Shown one piece after another: positions 38,999 to 47,344 of a DNA stretch of 64,000 nt (its first letter is position 1; each line of letters begins with the position of its first letter). The translations under genes and the position numbers were made by a program. The notes under the pieces were generated by a model. The model did not search any database. It saw only the letters and a program-made list of their open reading frames with translations, and was not told where the DNA came from. The DNA comes from Actinorugispora endophytica (GTDB lineage Bacteria > Actinomycetota > Actinomycetes > Streptosporangiales > Streptosporangiaceae). Location: the NCBI RefSeq assembly GCF_004363075.1, contig NZ_SNYN01000001.1, positions 873,602-937,601 on the forward strand, in the 5' to 3' direction.

Positions 38999-40150
38999 GT
39001 GAGCGTTGTCGCGGTCATCCCCGCCCGAGGGGGTTCCAAGGGAATCCCGCTCAAGAACCTCGCGCCCGTCGGAGGGCGCGCCCTGGTCGCCCGGGCGGTC
39101 GACGCCTGCCGCGGCGCGGAGCTGATCGACGCCGTGTTCGTCTCCACCGACCACGACGGGATCGCGGCGGCGGCGCGGGAGGCCGGAGCCGGGGTGGTGG
39201 AGCGCCCCGCCGACCTGGGCGGCGACACCGCGTCCTCGGAGTCGGCGCTGCTGCACGCGCTGGACCGGCTGGCCGAGCAGGGGCGGGAGCCCGAGATCCT
39301 GGTGTTCGTGCAGTGCACGAGCCCGTTCATCGACTCGGGCGACATCGACGACGCGGTGCGCACGGTGCGGGACGGCCGGGCCGACTCGGTGTTCTCCGCC
39401 GTCGAGACCTACGAGTTCCTGTGGCGCTCCACCGCCGACGGCGCGCGCGGCGTCAACCACGACCACGCGTACCGCCCGCGGCGCCAGGACCGCGAACCGC
39501 ACTACGCCGAGACCGGAGCCTTCTACGTGATGCGCGTCGACGGCTTCCGCGAGCACGGGCACCGCTTCTTCGGCCGGGTGGCGTTCCAGGAGGTGCCCAC
39601 GGCGCACGCCGTGGAGATCGACTTCCCCGAGGAGCTCGAACTGGTCCGCGCGCTCGCCGGGGTCCTGGACCGCCCCGCGCCGCTGGACGTCGACGCCGTG
39701 GTCACGGACTTCGACGGCGTCCACACCGACGACCGCGCGCACGTCGACCAGGACGGCCGCGAGGCGGTGTCGGTGAGCCGGACGGACGGCATGGGCGTAC
39801 GGCTCCTGCTGGAGGCCGGAGTCCGCGTCTGCATCCTCTCCACCGAGGTGAACCCGGTGGTGCGGGCGCGCGCGGAGAAACTGGGTGTCCCTGTGACGCA
39901 CGGGCTGAACGACAAGCGCGCAGCCCTGCGCCAGTGGATCGGCGACGAGGGTCTTGACCCGGCCCGCGTCGCCTACGTCGGAAACGACGTGAACGACCTC
40001 GGTTGCCTGGCCGAGGTCGGATGGCCGATCGCGGTCCCGGACTCCCACCCGGAGGTCCTGGCCGCGGCCCGGCTTGTTCTGACACGTCCCGGAGGCTCCG
40101 GGGCGGTCCGCGAGGTGTGTGAACGCGTCCTCGCGGCACGCAAAGGATAG
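38999..40150 (+). CDS. neuA: Bifunctional nonulosonate cytidylyltransferase / KdsC-like HAD phosphatase
   Basis: Two fused domains, 383 residues. Residues 1-225 are an acylneuraminate (sialic acid-type) CMP-transferase: IPARGGSKGIPLKNL begins at residue 7, and VQCTSPFIDS lies near 104. Residues about 230-383 are a KdsC-type HAD phosphatase with DFDGVHTD (237-244), the motif II serine in LSTE, the motif III lysine in LNDK and motif IV GNDVND. All catalytic positions are intact. The vertebrate CMP-sialate synthetase has the same fusion. Here one polypeptide could dephosphorylate a nonulosonate 9-phosphate and activate it with CTP. The GTG at 38999 has GGAG at ideal spacing; GTG 38984 is in frame but lacks one. 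Confidence 0.88.
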   Translation: MSVVAVIPARGGSKGIPLKNLAPVGGRALVARAVDACRGAELIDAVFVSTDHDGIAAAAREAGAGVVERPADLGGDTASSESALLHALDRLAEQGREPEILVFVQCTSPFIDSGDIDDAVRTVRDGRADSVFSAVETYEFLWRSTADGARGVNHDHAYRPRRQDREPHYAETGAFYVMRVDGFREHGHRFFGRVAFQEVPTAHAVEIDFPEELELVRALAGVLDRPAPLDVDAVVTDFDGVHTDDRAHVDQDGREAVSVSRTDGMGVRLLLEAGVRVCILSTEVNPVVRARAEKLGVPVTHGLNDKRAALRQWIGDEGLDPARVAYVGNDVNDLGCLAEVGWPIAVPDSHPEVLAAARLVLTRPGGSGAVREVCERVLAARKG

Positions 40151-40156
40151 GTAGCC

Positions 40157-41068
40157 ATGACTGCGAACGCAACAGCCGGCCTCAGCGTGTCCGCTCCGGC
40201 CCCCGTCGCGATCGGTGATCTGCTGGTCGGCCCCGGACAGCCCACGTACATCATCGGCGAGATCGGCATCAACCACAACGGCGACGTGGACATCGCGCGC
40301 CAGCTGATCGAGGTCGCGGCCGAGGCCGGATGCCACGCCGTCAAGTTCCAGAAGCGCACCCCGGAGATCTGCGTCCCCAAGGAGCAGCAGAGCAAGATGC
40401 GGCAGACGCCGTGGGGTGAGATGACCTACCTGGAGTACAAGCACCGGGTGGAGTTCGGCGAGGAGCAGTACGGCGAGATCGCCAAGATCTGCGCGGAGAA
40501 CGGCCTCCAGTGGTTCGCGTCCCCGTGGGACGTGCCGTCGGTGGAGTTCCTGGAGTCCTTCGACGTCGTCACGCACAAGGTCGCGTCGGCCTCCATCACC
40601 GACTTCGAGCTGCTGCGCGCGCTCGCCGCGACCGGCAAGCCGATCATCCTGTCGACCGGCATGTCCACCATCGAGGAGATCGACGCCGCGGTGGAGGTCT
40701 TCGACCGCGACAAGCTGGTCGTCCTCCACTCGACCTCCACCTACCCGATGCCGGAGGAGGAGGCCAACCTGCGCACCATCGAGACCCTGCGGGCGCGCTA
40801 CGGGGTGCCGGTGGGCTACTCCGGCCACGAGCGCGGGCTGCAGATCTCCCTGGCGGCGGTCACGCTGGGCGCGGTGGCGGTCGAGCGCCACATCACCCTG
40901 GACCGCGCCATGTGGGGCTCGGACCACGCCGCCTCGCTGGAGCCCAACGGCCTCCAGCACCTGGTCCGCGACATCCGCGTGATCGAGCAGGCCCTCGGCG
41001 ACGGCGTCAAGCGGGTCTTCCCCGGCGAGGAGGAGCCCCGCAAGCGGCTGCGCCGCGCGACCGTCTGA
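40157..41068 (+). CDS. neuB: NeuB-type nonulosonic acid (9-phosphate) synthase
   Basis: TIM-barrel enzyme that condenses PEP with a hexose or hexosamine to give a nine-carbon 2-keto-3-deoxy acid. The family blocks are intact: IIGEIGINHNGD near residue 32, HAVKFQKRTPE near 60, ILSTGMSTIEEID near 165, and HITLDRAMWGSDHAASLEP near 237. At 303 residues it lacks the C-terminal SAF antifreeze-like domain of classic NeuB, a short form seen in some actinobacteria. With ManA in the same region, mannose-6-phosphate giving Kdn-9-phosphate is the most likely reaction; N-acetylmannosamine-type substrates cannot be excluded. AAAGGATAGG precedes the ATG, 6 bp after neuA. Confidence 0.88.
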   Translation: MTANATAGLSVSAPAPVAIGDLLVGPGQPTYIIGEIGINHNGDVDIARQLIEVAAEAGCHAVKFQKRTPEICVPKEQQSKMRQTPWGEMTYLEYKHRVEFGEEQYGEIAKICAENGLQWFASPWDVPSVEFLESFDVVTHKVASASITDFELLRALAATGKPIILSTGMSTIEEIDAAVEVFDRDKLVVLHSTSTYPMPEEEANLRTIETLRARYGVPVGYSGHERGLQISLAAVTLGAVAVERHITLDRAMWGSDHAASLEPNGLQHLVRDIRVIEQALGDGVKRVFPGEEEPRKRLRRATV

Positions 41069-41155
41069 CCGGCGGTCCCCGCAACGGGTCCGGGGGCGGT
41101 CGGCGAGCCGCCGCCCCCGGACCCCGAACCTTCCGACCACCCCCTGGAGTCCCGA

Positions 41156-42115
41156 GTGTCCACGTTGTCGGTCATCGTGCCGGTACGCAACGTCGAACCG
41201 TTCATCACCGACACGCTGATGAGCCTGAGGCGCAACGCGCGCACCGATTTCGAGTTCATCGTCGTCGACGACGGTTCGACCGACGCGACCCCCGACCTGG
41301 TGAGCGACGCGGGGCTGCCGGGACTGTCCCTGATCCGCAACGACGCCCCGACGGGGCCGTCCGCGGCGCGCAACCGGGGGCTGGCCGCGGCCGGCGGCCG
41401 GTACGTCACCTTCCTGGACGGCGACGACTGGCTGGCGCCCGGCTACCTGCCCGCCGCGGTCGAGGCCATCACCGGACTCGGCGTCGACTTCGTCAAGACC
41501 GACCACGTCAAGGCCACCGGCAAGGCGCGGGCCATGGCCCGCGCCCCCGAGGGGCGCCGGGGGGTGGCGCTCCCCGCGCGGTCGGGCATCCTGCCCGAGA
41601 ACGCCACCACGATGGTGGACTACCCCAACGTCTGGTCGGGGATCTACGACCGGAGCCTGATCGATCGGGGGCTGCTGTCCTTCGACGAGGACCTGCACAC
41701 CGCCGAGGACCGGCTGTGGACCTGGCGGCTGCACCTGCACGCCGACACCTACGCGGTCGTCCCCCTGGTCGGGGTCTTCTACCGGCGCGAGGTCTCGCAG
41801 TCGCTGACCCAGATCGGGGACGAGCGCCAGCTCCAGTTCTTCGACGCCCACGACCGGGTCCGGGACGAGCTCGCGGCGCTGGACGACGGGGACCTCTACC
41901 TGCCCAAGCTCGTCCGCACCTACTGCGCGCTCATCGCCTTCCACCTGAGCAGGGCCGAGCGGCTCGACCCCCGCCTCCGCAAGGAGCTGCGGTCGCGGGC
42001 CGCTCAGAGGCTCGCGGACATGCCGCGGAACCTGGTGGCGCGGGTGCTGCCCGCCCTCGGCCCCGAACGCGAGCAGTACCTGGCCGAGCTGGTCGACCTG
42101 GAAGCGGTTGCCTGA
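41156..42115 (+). CDS. Family 2 glycosyltransferase
   Basis: GT-A fold glycosyltransferase of 319 residues. The nucleotide-sugar site is clear: LSVIVPVRNVEPFITDTLMS at the N-terminus, FEFIVVDDGSTDATP near 33, and the metal-binding FLDGDDW near 90 (DGD in place of the usual DxD spacing). AEDRLWTWRLH near 183 fits the catalytic base region (ED). The C-terminal 100 residues are helical. The start is GTG. Its stop is only 2 bp before the polysialyltransferase-like gene, so the two are coupled and probably work on one glycan. The donor is not predictable. Confidence 0.85.
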   Translation: MSTLSVIVPVRNVEPFITDTLMSLRRNARTDFEFIVVDDGSTDATPDLVSDAGLPGLSLIRNDAPTGPSAARNRGLAAAGGRYVTFLDGDDWLAPGYLPAAVEAITGLGVDFVKTDHVKATGKARAMARAPEGRRGVALPARSGILPENATTMVDYPNVWSGIYDRSLIDRGLLSFDEDLHTAEDRLWTWRLHLHADTYAVVPLVGVFYRREVSQSLTQIGDERQLQFFDAHDRVRDELAALDDGDLYLPKLVRTYCALIAFHLSRAERLDPRLRKELRSRAAQRLADMPRNLVARVLPALGPEREQYLAELVDLEAVA

Positions 42116-42117
42116 CC

Positions 42118-43449
42118 ATGACGCAGATCTACGTCGCCAGTACCTTCTTCGGCGCGATGTCGCTGGCCGCCGCGATCGACTCCGGCCGGTTCGGCCCGGC
42201 CGACCAGCGGCGCGTCCTGCTGGTGTCGAACAACGCGGGCATCCCCGAGGTGGTCCCCGCGCTGGACGCCTCCCCCGGCTTCGACGCGCTGCGCTCCCGG
42301 TTCGACGAGGTGGTCTCCTGGAACGAGCTGCTGTGGCCGTTCCACCCCTCGACGTGGAGCCCCCGCGACCAGGAGCTTCCCCTGCTGAACCGGCTGCTGC
42401 GCCGGTACTGGGACCTCGAGGGCGAACCGGTCCACCTGGTGGTCGAGTCGATCCAGGTCCCGCCCGCCCGGGCGCTCGCCGAGATCTTCGACGACGCCGT
42501 CGTCACCGTCTACTCGGACGGGCTGATGAGCTACGGCCCCACACGGGAGTCCCCCCCGCGCGACGTGGCCTCGCGGATCGACAGGGTGCTCTACCTCGAC
42601 CTCGTCCCGGGGCTGGAGCCGCTGCTGCTCAGCGAGTACCCCATCGAGCGCGTCGCGATCGACGCCGAGGCGTTCCGCGCCGTCGTCAGCGAGGTGGCCA
42701 AGGCCGTGGACGGCGTGGCGGACGCGCCCGAGCGGTCCGGCCTGCCGATGATCATCGGCCAGTACCTGGCGGCCCTCGACATCGTCACCGCCGCGGAGGA
42801 GGACGGGCTGCACGCGCGGATGCTGCGCGGGGTGGCCGCCCAGGGCCACCGCACGGTGCTGTTCAAGCCGCATCCCTCCAGCACCACGCGCACCTTCACC
42901 GCGCTGAAGGAGGCCGCGGCGGACTCCGGCGTGGAACTGGTCGTGCTCGACGAGCCCGTCCCCGTGGAGATCTGGTACGAGACGCTGCGCCCCTGCCTGG
43001 TGGTGGGCGCGTTCTCCACCGGACTCAGCACGGCGAGCCGCTTCTACGGCATCGACGTGGCGACGGTGGGGACCGAGCTGCTGCTCGAACGGATCACCCC
43101 CTACCAGAACAGCAACCGGGTGCCCGTCACCCTCGCGGACACCACGATGCCCCGCCTGGCGGAGAACGGCGCGGTCCAGGGGCCGCGGATCCCCGACGAG
43201 CGGGTCGCCGCCGACCTGGTCCCGCTGATGGCGGCCGTGGGCTACTGCATGCAGAACGCCGCCTACCCGCACCTGCGCGACCGCGCGGCCGCGTACCTGG
43301 CGGAGCATCTCGACAACGGCACCCGGCGCTACTTCAAGAAGCGCCGGCTCACCGCGCTGCGGCTTCCCGGGGCGAGCGCGCCCAGGCGCTACCCGGTGTG
43401 GCTGGCCGCGGGCGCGCGCCGTCTGCGCGGCGGTGCGCAGAGCAACTGA
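42118..43449 (+). CDS. Polysialyltransferase-like enzyme (putative nonulosonate polymerase)
   Basis: 443 residues with the three short motifs shared by bacterial sialyl- and polysialyltransferases of GT-B type: a D-G acidic motif in YSDGLMSYG (132-140), the HP motif in KPHPSS (250-255, His 252, Pro 253) and a Ser/Thr motif in FSTGLST (299-305). No membrane segment is seen; the C-terminal 40 residues are basic (RRYFKKRRLTALRL), which suits membrane association. Given the CMP-activating enzyme in the same operon, CMP-Kdn or a similar CMP-nonulosonate is the expected donor. It could build the polymer backbone. Assignment rests on motifs and context, not overall similarity. Confidence 0.75.
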   Translation: MTQIYVASTFFGAMSLAAAIDSGRFGPADQRRVLLVSNNAGIPEVVPALDASPGFDALRSRFDEVVSWNELLWPFHPSTWSPRDQELPLLNRLLRRYWDLEGEPVHLVVESIQVPPARALAEIFDDAVVTVYSDGLMSYGPTRESPPRDVASRIDRVLYLDLVPGLEPLLLSEYPIERVAIDAEAFRAVVSEVAKAVDGVADAPERSGLPMIIGQYLAALDIVTAAEEDGLHARMLRGVAAQGHRTVLFKPHPSSTTRTFTALKEAAADSGVELVVLDEPVPVEIWYETLRPCLVVGAFSTGLSTASRFYGIDVATVGTELLLERITPYQNSNRVPVTLADTTMPRLAENGAVQGPRIPDERVAADLVPLMAAVGYCMQNAAYPHLRDRAAAYLAEHLDNGTRRYFKKRRLTALRLPGASAPRRYPVWLAAGARRLRGGAQSN

Positions 43450-43531
43450 CCCCCGCGGCGAGCCCGCCCCGCCCGCCCCCGCCCGGCCGGGCCGGTGGTG
43501 ACCCCTCCTCCGGCCGGGCCGTGGGAGAGCC

Positions 43532-45613
43532 GTGTCCGTTTCCGCACCGACAGCCGTGGCCGAGGTCCGCACCGGGGGCGCGCCGCCGCGGGCGCCGTCG
43601 GCGGACTTCCGCCCCGAGATCCAGGGGCTGCGCGCGGTCGCGGTGCTCCTGGTGGTCGCCTACCACGTCTGGCTCGGCCGGGTTTCCGGCGGCGTGGACG
43701 TCTTCCTGCTGCTCACCGGCTTCCTGATCACCGGGAGCCTGGTGCGCATGGTGGAGCGCCACGGCGGCGTCCGCTACCTCGCGTTCTGGGGGAGGCTGCT
43801 GGGGCGGCTCACCCCCGCGGCCGCCGTGGTCCTGCTGGGAACGCTGGCGGCCTCGGCGCTGTGGCTGCCGCAGTCGCGGTGGCGGGACGTGATCGAGGGC
43901 GTGGTCGCCGCCGCGCTCTACCACGAGAACTGGCTGCTGGCCGTGAACGCGGTGGACTACCTGGCGCGCGACGACGCGATCAGCCCGGTCCAGCACTTCT
44001 GGTCGCTCTCGATCCAGGGGCAGGCGTACCTGCTGCTGCCGGTGCTGGTCGCCCTGGCCGCGTGGGCCGCCCGCAGGACGGGCCGCGACCTGCGCGGCGT
44101 GGTCGCGGTGGTGCTGGGCGCGGTGGGCGCGGTGTCGCTGGGCTACTCGGTGTGGATCACGGCGGCCGACCAGTCCTGGGCTTACTTCGACAGCGGGGCG
44201 CGGATCTGGGAGCTCGCGCTCGGCGGCGTCTTCGCCATGGTCCTGCCCCGGCTCCGGCTGCCGGAGGCGCCGCGCGTCGTCCTCGGCTGGACCGGGCTCG
44301 CGGCGCTGGTGCTGTGCGGGATCCTGCTCCAGGTCTCGACGATGTTCCCCGGCTGGATCGCGCTGTGGCCGACGGGGGCCGCGCTGCTGGTCGTCCTCGC
44401 GGGCGGGGCGGGCGGCCGGCGGGGAGCGGGAGGGCTGCTGTCCTGGCGGCCGCTGACGTCCCTCGGGGACCTGTCCTACGCGCTGTACCTGTGGCACTGG
44501 CCGGTGCTGGTGGTCTATCTGGAGGTCGCCGACCGCGAGCTGGCCTCGCCGCTGGGCGGCGGCTGCGTCGTCGCGGTCTCCCTCCTGCTGGCGGTCGCCA
44601 CGAAGCGACTGGTCGAGGACGGCGCGAAGCGGTTCACCCGGACGCGGCCGTCCCCCGCCTGGTCGCTGCTGGTCGCGGCGGTCCTCCTGCTTCCGCTGCT
44701 CACCGCGGCCGGGGGGTGGACCGCCCACCTGGACCGGCAGGAGACGCTGCGCCGGGAGCTGGCCGCGGACCCGGACAACTACCCGGGAGCGCTCGTCCTC
44801 CTCCCGGACCGCGAGGGGGACGGGGCGGGCCCGACCGGGCCGCTGCCGGACGTCCCGGTCCTGCCGCAACCGATCGACGCCGACGACGACCGGGGCGACA
44901 ACCAGGGGCCCGAGGGGTGCCACAACTCCTTCGAGGAGGCAGAGGTGGCGCTCTGCCTGGACGGCCCCGAGGACGCCGAGCACACCGTCGTCCTGGCCGG
45001 GCAGTCGCACGCGGCCCACTGGTACACGGCGCTGCGGGACGCGGCGGAGTCCCGGGGGTGGCGGCTGGTCACCATGACCAAGGACGCCTGCCAGTTCAGC
45101 ACGGAGCCCTCCTACCGGGGAGAGGACGAGTACGTCGAGTGCGCGGCCTGGAACGAGCAGGCCATGGAGATCATCGCGGACCTGCGGCCCGACGCCGTGG
45201 TGACCACCGCGACCCGCTCCAGCCCCGGCAACGGCGAACGCGTGCTGGACGGCTACTCCCAGCGCTGGCGCGACCTCGACGCGATGGGCGTCCCGGTGAT
45301 CGGGATCAGGGACACCCCGCGCATGGGCTTCGACACCTCGGACTGCGTCGCGCGGCACCTGGACGACCCCGGCGAGTGCGCCACCGACTTCTCCCGTTCG
45401 CTCGCGGAGCGGCCGCCCTACGAGACCGAGCCGGGCGTGCCCGGGTCGACGGAGTTCATCGACCTCAGCGACTACGTCTGCCCCGAGGGGCGCTGCCCCG
45501 CGGTGGTCGGCAACGTCCTGGTCTACTACGACGACTCGCACATGACCGCGACCTACTCGGCGACCCTGGCGCCGGTCGTGGAGGCCGAGATCAGGCGCGT
45601 GACGGGCTGGTGA
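43532..45613 (+). CDS. Membrane O-acyltransferase (OafA/YrhL type) with SGNH domain
   Basis: 693 residues. The N-terminal 400 form an acyltransferase-3 membrane domain of about 10 segments, with the catalytic-type His 45 in AYHVWLGR and the SGGVDVFLLLTGFLITG block after it. The extracytoplasmic C-terminal part (about 430-693) is an SGNH hydrolase-like domain: GQSHAAHW at 490-497 carries the nucleophile block and DSHMT near 668 the Asp/His pair. Such enzymes O-acetylate cell-surface polysaccharides. As the last gene of the plus-strand glycan operon it probably acetylates the nonulosonate polymer. The GTG at 43532 follows GGGAGAGCC. Confidence 0.88.
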   Translation: MSVSAPTAVAEVRTGGAPPRAPSADFRPEIQGLRAVAVLLVVAYHVWLGRVSGGVDVFLLLTGFLITGSLVRMVERHGGVRYLAFWGRLLGRLTPAAAVVLLGTLAASALWLPQSRWRDVIEGVVAAALYHENWLLAVNAVDYLARDDAISPVQHFWSLSIQGQAYLLLPVLVALAAWAARRTGRDLRGVVAVVLGAVGAVSLGYSVWITAADQSWAYFDSGARIWELALGGVFAMVLPRLRLPEAPRVVLGWTGLAALVLCGILLQVSTMFPGWIALWPTGAALLVVLAGGAGGRRGAGGLLSWRPLTSLGDLSYALYLWHWPVLVVYLEVADRELASPLGGGCVVAVSLLLAVATKRLVEDGAKRFTRTRPSPAWSLLVAAVLLLPLLTAAGGWTAHLDRQETLRRELAADPDNYPGALVLLPDREGDGAGPTGPLPDVPVLPQPIDADDDRGDNQGPEGCHNSFEEAEVALCLDGPEDAEHTVVLAGQSHAAHWYTALRDAAESRGWRLVTMTKDACQFSTEPSYRGEDEYVECAAWNEQAMEIIADLRPDAVVTTATRSSPGNGERVLDGYSQRWRDLDAMGVPVIGIRDTPRMGFDTSDCVARHLDDPGECATDFSRSLAERPPYETEPGVPGSTEFIDLSDYVCPEGRCPAVVGNVLVYYDDSHMTATYSATLAPVVEAEIRRVTGW

Positions 45614-45645
45614 CGGGCGGCGCGGCCGGCTGACGGGCGGCGGGG

Positions 45646-46407
45646 TCAGGCGACGAGGGCGTAGCCGACGGCGACGGTGCCGACGAGGGAACCGGCCCGG
45701 ACGACCCACTCGGGCCAGGTCCCGGTGCGGAAGCGCATCCAGCGGGGCGCGCCGAGCATCGCCCACCGGCGGCCCCGGACCGGCACCGGCCAGGCCAGCG
45801 GCACGCCGGCGGGGGTCAGCGCGTCGCCGAGGGAGTGGACGACCATGCCCAGCGCGACGGCCGCGCCGACGACCCAGCCCGGCGGCTGGCCCGCCCAGGA
45901 CGACAGGAACAGCGCGGTGGCGGCGGCCGCGGCCACCGCCGAGCCGGCCCAGGAGGCGAGGAGCCTCCGCGCGCCGCCCCGCACCAGGCGGCGGACCAGA
46001 CCCCGCAGCGCGAGGAAGGACAGGAACCACACCGTGGCGGTGGTCGCCCACCACGACAGCTGGCAGGCGAGACCCGTCAGGGCGCCGACGGCGACGGCGA
46101 ACGCCGGGGTGTGCAGGAGGTGGCGGTGCCCGCCGCCGGAGTCGTCGGCCGGCGTCCTGGTGAAGTCGTAGACGGCGAGGGAGAGGGAGCGGGCGCCCCG
46201 CGACAGCAGGCCGGTGACGAACCCCTGGGAGCGGGTGACGGTGGAGGACGGGTGGTCGAGGTCGGGGACCAGCGCCGCCCCCGCGCCGAGGACGGCCCAG
46301 GCGGCCAGTCCCACCGGACCCTGCGGCCCGCCGACCGCGACGTGCAGCGGCGCGGTGACGGCGATCCCGGCGAGCACGCCGGTCGCGGCGTGGCTGAAGC
46401 CCATCAT
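45646..46407 (-). CDS. DUF457 (YdjM-like) membrane protein, putative metal-dependent hydrolase
   Basis: 253 residues with several membrane segments. The family signature is present: MMGFSHAATGVLAG at the start, LVPDLDHPSSTV near 48, and a His-rich GGGHRHLLHTP near 90. These His and Asp residues make the proposed metal site at the membrane face. Start at the ATG pair 46404-46407, with GGGAG upstream. The gene converges on the acyltransferase and is not obviously part of the glycan operon. The biological substrate is unknown; E. coli YdjM is LexA-controlled, but no LexA box is evident here. Confidence 0.82.
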   Translation of the reverse strand: MMGFSHAATGVLAGIAVTAPLHVAVGGPQGPVGLAAWAVLGAGAALVPDLDHPSSTVTRSQGFVTGLLSRGARSLSLAVYDFTRTPADDSGGGHRHLLHTPAFAVAVGALTGLACQLSWWATTATVWFLSFLALRGLVRRLVRGGARRLLASWAGSAVAAAAATALFLSSWAGQPPGWVVGAAVALGMVVHSLGDALTPAGVPLAWPVPVRGRRWAMLGAPRWMRFRTGTWPEWVVRAGSLVGTVAVGYALVA

Positions 46408-46509
46408 CGGGGGGACTCCCGTTCTTCGGTTGTCGGAGCGGATCGGGGCGCTCTCCCCCATACCCACTTTTCCCGGCCCCTCCGAGTCCGGGGCGGCGTT
46501 CCGCTCGGG

Positions 46510-47211
46510 TCAGCCGCTCCGGCCGGTCCCGGACCCCGGTAGGCCCAGGTGGCCCAGGCTGAGCGGGGCCGTCGGGGGAAGGGGCTCGTCCGGGGCGGCG
46601 CGGTCGGCCCGGAAGGACTCGATCAGGTAGGCGACGAGCCGGCGGGACGCGGCGGGCGCGGACCGGGCGGAGCCGGCGACGAGGCCGCTGTTGGCCATGA
46701 GTACGAGAACGACGTCCTCCGGGGCGAAGTCGGCGCGCAGCCGCCCGGAGGCCTGGGCGCGCCGTACCAGCTCGGCGAGCCCCTGCTCGGCTCGTACGCG
46801 CGTCCGCTCGTAGTCGAGCGCGTCGGGGAAGGCCGAGAGGAACGCCTCGGTGAACCCCCGGTCGAGCGCCTGCATGGCGCACACCTTCTCGATGAGGGTG
46901 CGGAACCCGTGCCACGCGTCGGGCTCCGCGAGGGCGTCGTCGACGACCGACGCGCACTCCGTGAGCTGTTCGGCGAACACCTCCGTGACCAGCGACTCCC
47001 GGGTGGGGAAGCGCCGGTAGAGCGTCGCCACGCCGACGCGGGCGCGCCGGGCGATCGCGGCCATCGGCACGTCGATCCCGAGTTCGGAGAACGCCTCGCG
47101 CGCGGCTTCGACGATGCGGTCGCGGTTGTGCCGCGCGTCGACGCGCAGACCGGCCGTTCCGGTGGGGGCGGTGCCGGGGGAGCGCGGTATCCGAGAGGAG
47201 TCCGTGGACAT
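46510..47211 (-). CDS. TetR-family transcriptional regulator
   Basis: 233 residues. The helix-turn-helix is at about 25-70 (AREAFSELGIDVPMAAIARR, then VGVATLYRRFPTRESLVTEV). The C-terminal ligand domain is of the type that regulates neighbouring oxidoreductases. It is divergent from the MDR oxidoreductase at 47345, and the 130-bp gap holds a perfect 10-bp inverted repeat, its probable operator. I prefer the ATG at 47211; GTG 47220 would add three residues. Confidence 0.88.
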   Translation of the reverse strand: MSTDSSRIPRSPGTAPTGTAGLRVDARHNRDRIVEAAREAFSELGIDVPMAAIARRARVGVATLYRRFPTRESLVTEVFAEQLTECASVVDDALAEPDAWHGFRTLIEKVCAMQALDRGFTEAFLSAFPDALDYERTRVRAEQGLAELVRRAQASGRLRADFAPEDVVLVLMANSGLVAGSARSAPAASRRLVAYLIESFRADRAAPDEPLPPTAPLSLGHLGLPGSGTGRSG

Positions 47212-47243
47212 GTCTCTCACTTTAGCCCAAGTGGAGTCCCCTC

Positions 47244-47277
47244 TCCGTTTGTCCTGTTAGCGTGGCGGACAAACGGA
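47244..47277. promoter_or_regulatory. Probable TetR operator
   Basis: TCCGTTTGTC and GACAAACGGA, a perfect 10-bp inverted repeat with a 14-base spacer, midway between the divergent TetR and MDR genes. TAGCGT in the spacer could serve as a -10 box, so binding would block transcription. The second sequence CCACTTGTCGG (47287) resembles a half-site. Confidence 0.65.
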
Positions 47278-47344
47278 GAAGGCCGTCCACTTGTCGGCGG
47301 GACCGGCACGGGGCGAACAGGACGGGAAGAGGACATTGAGCGAG

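Noticed and set aside
43349-46957. Long minus-strand reading frame of 1202 codons opposite the acyltransferase
   Set aside because: Another antisense shadow of GC-rich coding; the real genes on both strands explain the region.
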